Assembly: GCA_003695725.1 (NCBI GenBank)
Contig: RFHX01000108.1
Coordinates: 1 to 5,481 of the forward strand
Origin: Candidatus Schekmanbacteria bacterium
Lineage (GTDB): Bacteria > Schekmanbacteria > GWA2-38-11 > J061
Direction of reading: 5' to 3'
Length of the DNA stretch: 5,481 bases
Below the pieces are notes generated by a model. It was given only the letters and a program-made list of their open reading frames with translations. It had not been told where the DNA came from and did no database searches. This document shows positions 1 through 5,481 of this stretch, in pieces. Each line of letters opens with the position of its first letter. Within the stretch, counting starts at the first letter, position 1. A program made the position numbers and the translations under genes.

Positions 1-1
1 A

Positions 2-1567
2 TGGAGAAATGGTGAACCGGGAATAATTTTTCTTGATAGAATCAACAGAGACAACCCCACGCCTGAACTTGGTGCTATAGAGAGCACAAATCCATGCGGC
101 GAACAACCGCTTTTACCTTTTGAGTCCTGCAATCTTGGGTCAATCAATCTTTCAAAGTTCGTAAAAATTGAAAATGGAACACCCAAATTTGATTATGACC
201 GATTAAAGGATACTGTGCATCTTGCCGTAAGATTCCTCGATGATGTAATCGATGTAAATAAATACCCTCTCGAATTGATTGAAGAAACAACTAAAGGAAA
301 TCGTAAAATAGGTCTTGGTGTAATGGGTTTTGCAGATACTCTTATACAGCTTGGAATACCGTACAATTCAGAGAAAGGAGTAAAAACCGGCAGACAGATA
401 ATGAAATTCATAAAGGAAGAAAGTGTAAAAGCATCGCAAAAACTTGCCAAAGAAAGGGGAACTTTTCCAAACTATGATAAAAGCATATTTGCTGATTCAG
501 GCATTAAGTTGAGAAATGCTACTTTAACCACAATTGCACCAACAGGGACAATAAGCATCATTGCCGATGCTTCAAGTGGAATCGAGCCGCTCTTTGCAAT
601 CTGCTATTATAGAAATGTAATGGATAATGACAAGCTTGTTGAGGTAAATTCTTACTTTCTAAAGGTTGCCAAGGAAAGAGGATTTTATTCAAAAGAATTA
701 ATAGAAAAAATAGCGAAGGAAGGGAGCTTACAGCATATCGATGAAGTGCCTGATGATGTGAAAAAGGTCTTTGTAACGGCACATGATATTAGTCCTGAAT
801 GGCATATTAAAATGCAGGCTGCATTCCAAAAATATGTAGATAATGCTGTTTCAAAAACAGTCAATTTCCCAAATTCTGCAACTCCTGAGGATATTGAAAA
901 GGCATACCTTCTTGCTTATCGGTTGGGATGTAAAGGTGTAACAGTTTATAGGGACGGAAGCAGAGATTCTCAAGTCCTAAGTTTTGGTGACGGGAAAAAG
1001 AAGGGACAGACACTGACACCAAGGCCAAGACCAAGAATGACTGCCGGTTTGACAATCAAAAATAAGATTGGATGCGGCAACCTATATGTTACGGTAAATT
1101 CCGATGAAAATGGAATCTGCGAAGTTTTCACCAATACTGGAAGAGCTGGCGGATGTCCGAGCCAATCAGAAGCAACAAGCAGATTGATATCTCTTGCTCT
1201 TAGGTCAAACATTAGTATCAATGAAATAACTGAACAACTAAAAGGAATTAGGTGTTTATCATGCATAAAAAATGACAACAGAGAATTAAATGGAGGAAAA
1301 AAGATTCTTTCCTGCCCTGATGCAATTGCGTGGGCTATTGAACAATATATAGATAATTATTCAAACAATGGAACAGATAAAACAAATGGCAATGGCAATT
1401 CACAATCGAAAAAAGAAGAAATCAAACTCTTTAATGATGCTGTAATCATTTCCGGAAATGATGAAACATCAGTCAATATTGTGCCTTGTCCTGACTGTGG
1501 AAGCTCACTTGAAATGGAAAGTGGGTGTGTCGTGTGCAGGTCTTGCGGATTTTCAAAATGCCATTAA
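2..1567 (+). CDS. nrdJ: Class II (B12-dependent) ribonucleoside-diphosphate reductase, C-terminal part, 5' partial
   Basis: This enzyme reduces ribonucleotides to deoxyribonucleotides for DNA synthesis, using adenosylcobalamin to make the active-site thiyl radical without oxygen. The frame is open from base 2 with no start, so the gene begins upstream; the GTG at 215 is internal. Counting the codon at 2 as residue 1, the active-site NPCGE motif gives Asn30, Cys32 (radical) and Glu34. Cys43, in SCNLGSINL, is the expected partner of the reducing disulfide, 11 residues after the radical Cys as in the family. The substrate phosphate loop PTGTIS is at 180-185. The barrel ends near 322. A TSCPD-type domain follows at about 347-454 (LSCPD at 436-440), then an Asn/Gly/Ser/Lys-rich linker at about 455-475. 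The tail from 496 has six Cys (496, 499, 509, 512, 515, 520) as in NrdJ zinc-ribbon/redox tails. By comparison with the family, roughly 290-300 N-terminal residues are missing. The tail and TSCPD domain argue against class I and class III enzymes. Confidence 0.96.
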   Translation, partial: WRNGEPGIIFLDRINRDNPTPELGAIESTNPCGEQPLLPFESCNLGSINLSKFVKIENGTPKFDYDRLKDTVHLAVRFLDDVIDVNKYPLELIEETTKGNRKIGLGVMGFADTLIQLGIPYNSEKGVKTGRQIMKFIKEESVKASQKLAKERGTFPNYDKSIFADSGIKLRNATLTTIAPTGTISIIADASSGIEPLFAICYYRNVMDNDKLVEVNSYFLKVAKERGFYSKELIEKIAKEGSLQHIDEVPDDVKKVFVTAHDISPEWHIKMQAAFQKYVDNAVSKTVNFPNSATPEDIEKAYLLAYRLGCKGVTVYRDGSRDSQVLSFGDGKKKGQTLTPRPRPRMTAGLTIKNKIGCGNLYVTVNSDENGICEVFTNTGRAGGCPSQSEATSRLISLALRSNISINEITEQLKGIRCLSCIKNDNRELNGGKKILSCPDAIAWAIEQYIDNYSNNGTDKTNGNGNSQSKKEEIKLFNDAVIISGNDETSVNIVPCPDCGSSLEMESGCVVCRSCGFSKCH

Positions 1568-1586
1568 AGATTCTTCCCTATAACTA

Positions 1587-1601
1587 TTCCAAGGTTTGGA
1601 A
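1587..1601 (+). other. Small perfect inverted repeat between nrdJ and ogg
   Basis: TTCCAA, a 3-base loop GGT, then TTGGAA form a 6-bp stem in the 64-base gap after nrdJ. No T-run follows, so it is not a standard intrinsic terminator. It covers the TTG at 1596 that would otherwise extend the ogg frame. It may be an mRNA processing or stability element, or chance. Confidence 0.3.
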
Positions 1602-1610
1602 ATAAGCCGA

Positions 1611-1617
1611 AGAAGGA
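1611..1617 (+). promoter_or_regulatory. Probable ribosome binding site of ogg
   Basis: AGAAGGA lies 14 bases before the ATG at 1632. The spacing is longer than ideal, but this is the only good purine-rich site near the gene. It favours ATG 1632 over the in-frame TTG at 1596, whose only upstream match is AAGG one base away. Confidence 0.5.
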
Positions 1618-1631
1618 AAACAAACAAAAAA

Positions 1632-2285
1632 ATGGTTTCAGAAAGGTTCATAAAGAATCTACAGGAAGATTATGCATTGAAGAGGAAAGAAATAAAAGCT
1701 CGCCTCAGGGAATTCAAACAAAAAGGCAAATCATCAAACAGGGAATTATTCGAAGAGTTAGCTTTTTGCATTTTGACAGCAAATGCAAGCGCTAAGATGG
1801 GATTACGAGCAATCGAAGCGATAAAGGATATTATTCATAAAGGTACAGCCGAAGAAATAAGCAAAGCCATCAAAGGTAGTCACCGTTTTTGGAGAATTCG
1901 TCCTGCTTTTATTTATGAAACAAGGGAATATTTAAAAAAAGAATATAAGCTCGATATAAAGAGAATTTTGTCATCATATAAAGGTCATCCATATGAACTT
2001 CGTGATTTCTTTGCATTAAATAAAAAAATAAAGGGAATAGGCTTCAAAGAAGCAAGCCACTTTTTACGAAATATTGGATATAGGGGGTATGCAATACTCG
2101 ACAAACATATACTCAATTGCCTTTATGAGTTCGGTGTTTTGGAAAAAAATGTCAGGCCTTCCAATAGAAAAGATTATCTTTATATTGAATCAAAAATGAA
2201 AAAATTCTCAAAAGAAATCAATATAGACATCGATGAGCTTGACCTTCTTCTTTGGAGCAGACAAACGGGAGAAATCTTAAAATAA
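1632..2285 (+). CDS. ogg: Archaeal-type 8-oxoguanine DNA glycosylase/AP lyase (Ogg2 family)
   Basis: A bifunctional base-excision repair enzyme expected to remove 8-oxoguanine and cut the abasic strand by beta-elimination. The protein is 217 aa, close to the roughly 207 aa usual for archaeal Ogg. The N-terminal helical half carries FEELAFCILTANASA at about 40-54. The helix-hairpin-helix is at about 131-149 (IKGIGFKEASHFLRNIG), where Lys139 should be the Schiff-base nucleophile. Asp157 in ILDKHI is the conserved catalytic aspartate; the 18-residue Lys-Asp spacing matches Methanocaldococcus jannaschii Ogg. The protein ends in GEILK; in Ogg2 enzymes a C-terminal lysine helps tell 8-oxoguanine from guanine. 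Start chosen at ATG 1632 for its ribosome binding site and because the 12-residue extension from TTG 1596 is Lys/Arg-rich and unlike the family. It lies 64 bases after nrdJ on the same strand with no convincing promoter between, so co-transcription is plausible. Family call is firm; substrate is inferred from it. Confidence 0.93.
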   Translation: MVSERFIKNLQEDYALKRKEIKARLREFKQKGKSSNRELFEELAFCILTANASAKMGLRAIEAIKDIIHKGTAEEISKAIKGSHRFWRIRPAFIYETREYLKKEYKLDIKRILSSYKGHPYELRDFFALNKKIKGIGFKEASHFLRNIGYRGYAILDKHILNCLYEFGVLEKNVRPSNRKDYLYIESKMKKFSKEINIDIDELDLLLWSRQTGEILK

Positions 2286-2290
2286 AAAGA
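2279..2290 (-). terminator. Possible rnpB 3' U-tract
   Basis: Read on the minus strand this is UCUUUUUAUUUU, directly after the 3' strand of RNase P helix P1. There is no local GC-rich hairpin; the only stem that could act with the U-tract is the long-range P1 helix itself. The tract overlaps the last codons of ogg. Transcription of rnpB may end here or run on into antisense of ogg. Confidence 0.3.
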
Positions 2291-2669
2291 GAGAAGGAGA
2301 TAAGCCGGGTTCTGTTATGCCATTGAGGCATTGCAGCCATCTATCTTGACTTAATGTTGCCATTAAGTTCTATCGGCCTACCCGAAGCAGTTAGCAAAAG
2401 CTATTGGGCGGAGAATCCCATCTGCTTCCTACTTGGCCTTTCTCCGGGTGGGGTTTGCCAAGCTGTTTCAGTCGCCTGAAACACTGGTGAGCTCTTACCT
2501 CACCTTTTCACCCTTACCGCACAATATATGCGGCGGTATATTTTCTGTGGCACTTTCCTTGGGGTTGCCCCCACTTCGTGTTACGAAGCACCCTTCTCCG
2601 TGGAGCCCGGACTTTCCTCTTCCTATAAGCATACTGTGCTTATAGAAAGCGGCTGCCTCTCCTTCTCCC
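2289..2669 (-). ncRNA. rnpB: RNase P RNA, bacterial type A
   Basis: The catalytic RNA of RNase P, which matures tRNA 5' ends; about 381 nt, usual for type A. On the minus strand the hallmark GAGGAAAGUCCGGGCUCC is at 2602-2619 and ACAGAACCCGGCUUA at 2301-2315; together these form the P4 core. GGUAAGGGUGAAAAGGUGAG and AAGAGCUCACC lie within about 2485-2518. Helices I can pair: P1 2658-2667/2291-2300 (10 bp, perfect), P2 2652-2657/2333-2338, P3 a 9-bp hairpin at 2623-2645, P12 2533-2538/2515-2520, P14 at 2464-2483 with a GCGA loop, P16 2422-2428/2384-2390, P17 2417-2420/2405-2408, P18 at 2349-2368 with a GCAA loop, and the P6 pseudoknot 2594-2600/2409-2415. The GGU that pairs with tRNA CCA is at 2380-2382. 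Ends are set from P1 and may be off by a few bases. It is convergent with ogg, only a few bases away. Confidence 0.97.
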
Positions 2670-2677
2670 ATTTTTAT

Positions 2678-2705
2678 AAATTATTCATTTACACTTTAAT
2701 GTCAA
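2678..2705 (-). promoter_or_regulatory. Predicted sigma70-type promoter of rnpB
   Basis: On the minus strand a perfect -35 TTGACA (2700-2705) and a weaker -10 TAATTT (2678-2683) are separated by 16 bases. Eight bases separate the -10 from the G at 2669, which is where the RNase P RNA should begin. The strong -35 and correct position support the call; the -10 matches only 3 of 6 bases, though these include the key second A and sixth T. Confidence 0.6.
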
Positions 2706-2716
2706 CCGATTAATAT
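2688..2716 (+). promoter_or_regulatory. Predicted promoter of the glycosyltransferase/membrane protein pair
   Basis: TTTACA (2688-2693, 5 of 6 to TTGACA) and TAATAT (2711-2716, 4 of 6 to TATAAT) are separated by 17 bases. Transcription would start near 2723, giving a leader of about 64 bases before ATG 2787. The ATG at 2715 falls inside this -10, so it could not be the start from this promoter. It overlaps the rnpB promoter on the other strand. AT-rich sequence makes chance matches common, hence the modest confidence. Confidence 0.4.
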
Positions 2717-2786
2717 GTTTTTTATAAACAAGAAGTTAGCAAAAAATCATCTTTTCAAGACAAAACAGAAAAACAGGCAAAAGATA

Positions 2787-3539
2787 ATGATATGGATTAT
2801 TCTTCCATCTTACAATGAAGAAGAAGCCCTTCCAATTCTTCTTGAAAAAATAAAAGAGACATCAAAAGGATTCGAAGATGACTATAAGGTAGTAGTTGTC
2901 GATGATGGAAGTAGTGACAATACACAAGCCATTCTCGAGAACTTCAAAAAAAAGATTCCATTGGAAATAATAAGACACACAAAAAATTTGGGCCTCGGAA
3001 AAGCCCTCTTCAATGGTATCAAAAAAGTTGTTGTAGAAGCTTCAAATGGAGATGTTGTAATAACTTTGGATGCCGATAATACCCATCCACCAACTCTTTT
3101 CAAAGAAATGATTACTAAATTGAGGGAAGAAAACAATCAAATAGTGATTGCCTCGAGATATGAAAAAGGAGGAGAAGAAGTCGGACTATCATTGTTTCGA
3201 AAAATATTAAGCCGCAGCGCAAGTATTATTATAAAAGCAGGTTTTGATGTGGGAAATGCAAAGGACTGCACTTGCGGATTTAGGGCATATGATGCAGGGA
3301 TACTAAAAAAGGGATTAGAGATATATGGAGATAAACTAATAGAAGAAAGCAGTTTTGTCTGCATGGCTGAGCTTTTGGTTAAATTATCACATATTGGGGC
3401 CAAGGTTTCTGAAGTGCCTCTTATCCTTAGATATGATCTGAAGAAAGGCAGTTCAAAAATGAAATATATTTATACGATTTGGCGTTATTTCAATCTTGTA
3501 ATTAGAAAGAATAAGTTACTATCCTTCCCAAAATATTGA
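2787..3539 (+). CDS. Family-2 glycosyltransferase, polyprenyl/dolichyl-phosphate sugar synthase type
   Basis: Expected to move a sugar from a nucleotide-sugar to a polyprenyl phosphate on the cytoplasmic face of the membrane; the exact sugar and acceptor cannot be read from sequence. The protein is 250 aa with one GT-A domain. It opens with MIWIILPSYNEE, the usual first strand of this family. VVVVDDGSSDNT (35-46) contains Asp39 and Asp40 for nucleotide binding. The metal-binding DAD is Asp95-Ala-Asp97, in VITLDADNTHP. ASRY is at 122-125, and CGFRAYD at 163-169 lies in the acceptor region. VPLILRYDLKKGSSK (210-224) matches the basic R...GxSK end of dolichyl-phosphate mannosyltransferase-like enzymes. 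No obvious C-terminal membrane helices follow, so it is the short, DPM1-like form. ATG 2787 was chosen over ATG 2715: the 24-residue extension is Lys/Asn-rich and off-family, and lacks a ribosome binding site. The site before 2787 is weak (AGG at 2775-2777). The membrane protein gene starts 33 bases after its stop. Confidence 0.88.
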   Translation: MIWIILPSYNEEEALPILLEKIKETSKGFEDDYKVVVVDDGSSDNTQAILENFKKKIPLEIIRHTKNLGLGKALFNGIKKVVVEASNGDVVITLDADNTHPPTLFKEMITKLREENNQIVIASRYEKGGEEVGLSLFRKILSRSASIIIKAGFDVGNAKDCTCGFRAYDAGILKKGLEIYGDKLIEESSFVCMAELLVKLSHIGAKVSEVPLILRYDLKKGSSKMKYIYTIWRYFNLVIRKNKLLSFPKY

Positions 3540-3572
3540 TAATTTGAGTATAATGGCAATTATTTTCAAATA

Positions 3573-5481
3573 ATGATTTCTTATAAAAGTGATAAAAAAG
3601 GCAATTTTTTAAATTTCTTCTATTATCTAATTCTTATTGTCTCTTCTCTTTTCCTCATTGCACCAATTTTCAAAAAAGGGATACCAATGCTTCTTGATAA
3701 TCCCAAACATCTTTCAGAAACAATTTATCTTACAAAGTATTTAATTCCTCAACGGCATTGGATAAATGGATGGTGTATGGCAGATTTTGCAGGTTTTCCA
3801 ATTCTTCTCTATCACTACATATTGGGGAAAAGCATAGCTGCCTTTTTATCAATATCTACTGGCATCAATATAATAATTGCATACAAATTGCTTATGGCTG
3901 TTGCAATTGTCTTCCCTACTGTATCATTATTTTTTCTCTTCTCAAGAATTTCTTCCAAAACTGCTTCACTAATAACTGCACTTTTTTTTCTACTTCAGAC
4001 AACACATATCTTAAAAATTGCCCAAGGAATGTGGAATAATTATCTTGCCCTTGGATTTCTACCTCTCTTTATTTATGCCCTTTTGAAAGTTTATACAGAC
4101 AATTCATTAAAATATTGCGGAGTAGCTGTTTTACTCTTTTCTCTTACTATTATCTCTCATCAATATGTTGCAATTGCTGAATCTTTCTTCGCCCTGTTTT
4201 TTTTCTTCATATCCCTTTTTTCAAAAAAGACAAATTCTTTCCGTTTTTTCTTGAAACTTTCGCTGATTGCTATCCTGTCCATTTCACTTGCGAGCTTTTA
4301 TATCTATCCATTTATAGAAGCAGGGAAATGGCTTTCTGCAAACAAGATGTTTGGAAAAGGAATTATTGAACCTTGGGCATCTCTTTACCATCAGGTCAAA
4401 ATATTTCTTAATGTGCCAGAAAATATTAGCCTCAGTAAGCAGCTTTTCAATAATAATGGAGAACTTTTTTTTAAAAATCTCTTCTCCAAACCATTCATCA
4501 AATTATCAATGCTTCTTTTAGACTTTTTTGCTATTACAGGTTTGATTGTTTCCTTCAAAAAAGAGGAGTACAAACATATCCTAAATAAGGGAATGATTTT
4601 CTTCACTTTCTTTTTCCTCATTTTTTCATCAGATTTATGGAGAAGTGTAAATTTTTTAAATAATCTTCCATTTGCAGGAGGAATAGAAAATAACCGTTTT
4701 ATGCTCTTTTCACAAATCGGCTTACTCTTCTTTTGCATTTATGGATTAGACTATTTTTTTCATATTACACAGAGAAAAGATTTCATTCTAAAAATTATCT
4801 GTCTTGTTATCATTGCAGGGGGATTGATAACTTTTTCGTCACATCTTAAAAATAAAAAATTTTTAATAACATCAAATCATCTTGAAGATTATCGTCAAAT
4901 AGAATCCTTTTGGGAATGGACTTCAAAAAATTTAAATCCTAACAAGGAAAGATTACTGATTCAGAGGACTAAGGGGAACATCGCCGGTACAATTTTCAAT
5001 GAAAGCCACATCCTTTCTCTCACTTGGTATTATTCTGGTGTAAATCATATAGGTGCTTGGAATAGCGGATTTCCTTATACTACCGAGAAAATTGTAAGTA
5101 CTGAAGGTGGAAGAATTATGGGGATGAGTATGAAAAATATAGACGATAGAAAACTGGCAAGGAGGATGAAAATCTTCAACACCTCTCATATAGCTGCAGT
5201 TAGCCAATCTCTTCAAAATTTCTTGGAAAGGTCTCCTTCTTTTCAAAAAATCGCTGACTTTGGCCTAATTGAAGTTTTTAAACTTTTAAATTATAAACCG
5301 CTATGGATAGACTTCATTAAAGGTAAAGGTAAAGTAGGATATATAAATTTAGCCAATGAAATGATAGAAGCCAAGATAGTTACAGAAGAATTTTACAATA
5401 CAATCAGAATCAAGGTGCAAAACCATCCCTACTGGAAATGCGAAATAAATGGGGAAGAAACAAAATTATCAACAGATGAAT
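3573..5481 (+). CDS. Polytopic membrane protein, PTPS-related/GT-C-like, 3' partial
   Basis: The frame is open from ATG 3573 to the right edge: 636 codons and no stop. ATG 3573 is the first start after the in-frame TAA at 3540-3542; no ribosome binding site is visible, so translation may depend on the upstream gene. I see about 12 hydrophobic segments, near 12-32, 70-93, 97-123, 128-142, 155-172, 178-195, 198-216, 224-246, 306-327, 338-353, 374-396 and 403-421. Then comes a soluble part from about 425, probably outside the cytoplasm. The first loop has LDNPKHLSETIYL (41-53) and HWINGW (62-67), followed by GFPILLYHY (74-82). This resembles the D..H loop and 'G.P.f.fY' segment of PTPS-related and other GT-C-type proteins. 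A late HPYWKCEINGEE (618-629) recalls the C-terminal beta-domain of YfhO-like proteins. With the adjacent lipid-carrier glycosyltransferase, a role in using lipid-linked sugar is plausible but inferred. The family call rests on general resemblance; function is unknown. Confidence 0.85.
   Translation, partial: MISYKSDKKGNFLNFFYYLILIVSSLFLIAPIFKKGIPMLLDNPKHLSETIYLTKYLIPQRHWINGWCMADFAGFPILLYHYILGKSIAAFLSISTGINIIIAYKLLMAVAIVFPTVSLFFLFSRISSKTASLITALFFLLQTTHILKIAQGMWNNYLALGFLPLFIYALLKVYTDNSLKYCGVAVLLFSLTIISHQYVAIAESFFALFFFFISLFSKKTNSFRFFLKLSLIAILSISLASFYIYPFIEAGKWLSANKMFGKGIIEPWASLYHQVKIFLNVPENISLSKQLFNNNGELFFKNLFSKPFIKLSMLLLDFFAITGLIVSFKKEEYKHILNKGMIFFTFFFLIFSSDLWRSVNFLNNLPFAGGIENNRFMLFSQIGLLFFCIYGLDYFFHITQRKDFILKIICLVIIAGGLITFSSHLKNKKFLITSNHLEDYRQIESFWEWTSKNLNPNKERLLIQRTKGNIAGTIFNESHILSLTWYYSGVNHIGAWNSGFPYTTEKIVSTEGGRIMGMSMKNIDDRKLARRMKIFNTSHIAAVSQSLQNFLERSPSFQKIADFGLIEVFKLLNYKPLWIDFIKGKGKVGYINLANEMIEAKIVTEEFYNTIRIKVQNHPYWKCEINGEETKLSTDE

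Noticed and set aside
215-1567. A separate gene starting at GTG 215
   Set aside because: The frame stays open to base 2 and the upstream codons encode the NPCGE active site, so 215 is internal to nrdJ.
1579-1584. TATAAC as a -10 box for a separate ogg promoter
   Set aside because: It matches 5 of 6 bases, but no credible -35 lies 16-18 bases upstream in this AT-rich gap.
2380-2428. Apparent loss of the tRNA CCA-binding GGU in the RNase P RNA
   Set aside because: By position relative to E. coli G292-U294, the GGU is in the conserved CGGGUAGG, at 2380-2382 on the minus strand; it is present.
2433-2713. Short plus-strand open frames at 2433-2645 and 2528-2713
   Set aside because: They lie on or across the antisense of the highly structured RNase P RNA, have no ribosome binding site and no recognisable protein features.
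3758-4039. A 93-residue plus-strand open frame
   Set aside because: It is out of frame within the long membrane protein frame, which is open across the whole region with clear membrane segments.
4391-4738. A 115-residue minus-strand open frame
   Set aside because: It is antisense to the membrane protein gene; its Lys-rich composition is what the Phe-rich (TTT/TTC) plus strand would give in reverse.
5317-5334. AAAGGT triplicated tract as a functional repeat
   Set aside because: It simply encodes KGKGK within the membrane protein and does not recur elsewhere in the window.
1-5481. A mobile element, CRISPR array, tRNA or new defence system
   Set aside because: I found no transposase or nuclease of such a type, no spaced repeats, no cloverleaf and no terminal inverted repeats; all coding space is accounted for by the four genes and rnpB.

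Overview
The window looks bacterial and is AT-rich outside the RNA gene. The evidence is a bacterial type-A RNase P RNA, sigma70-like promoter hexamers and one purine-rich ribosome binding site. The combination of a B12-dependent ribonucleotide reductase, an archaeal-type 8-oxoguanine glycosylase and a polytopic PTPS-related-like membrane protein would fit an anaerobic or little-studied uncultivated lineage. The sequence alone does not allow a phylum call.

Layout, left to right. (1) Positions 2-1567, plus strand: the C-terminal 521 residues of a class II (adenosylcobalamin-dependent) ribonucleotide reductase, nrdJ. Its N-terminus lies before the window. (2) Positions 1632-2285, plus: an Ogg2-type 8-oxoguanine DNA glycosylase/AP lyase, 64 bases downstream and possibly co-transcribed. 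(3) About 2289-2669, minus: rnpB, the RNase P catalytic RNA, convergent with ogg and almost touching it. (4) Positions 2670-2786: a short intergenic region that appears to hold two overlapping divergent promoters, one for rnpB (minus) and one for the downstream pair (plus). (5) Positions 2787-3539, plus: a family-2 glycosyltransferase of the polyprenyl/dolichyl-phosphate sugar synthase type. (6) From 3573 past the right edge, plus: a long polytopic membrane protein, 636 residues visible. It resembles the PTPS-related/GT-C class of membrane proteins and has a soluble C-terminal part.

How they may work together. nrdJ and ogg both serve the DNA precursor pool and genome integrity, but their pairing may simply be local gene order. 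The glycosyltransferase and the membrane protein form a plausible two-gene unit: the first would charge a lipid carrier with a sugar on the cytoplasmic side, and the second could use or handle lipid-linked sugar across the membrane. This is inference from family type and adjacency.

I found no mobile element, CRISPR array, tRNA or clearly novel system. The most useful second-look items are the overlapping divergent promoters, the near-abutting rnpB/ogg ends, structural oddities of the RNase P RNA, and the glycosyltransferase/membrane-protein pair.
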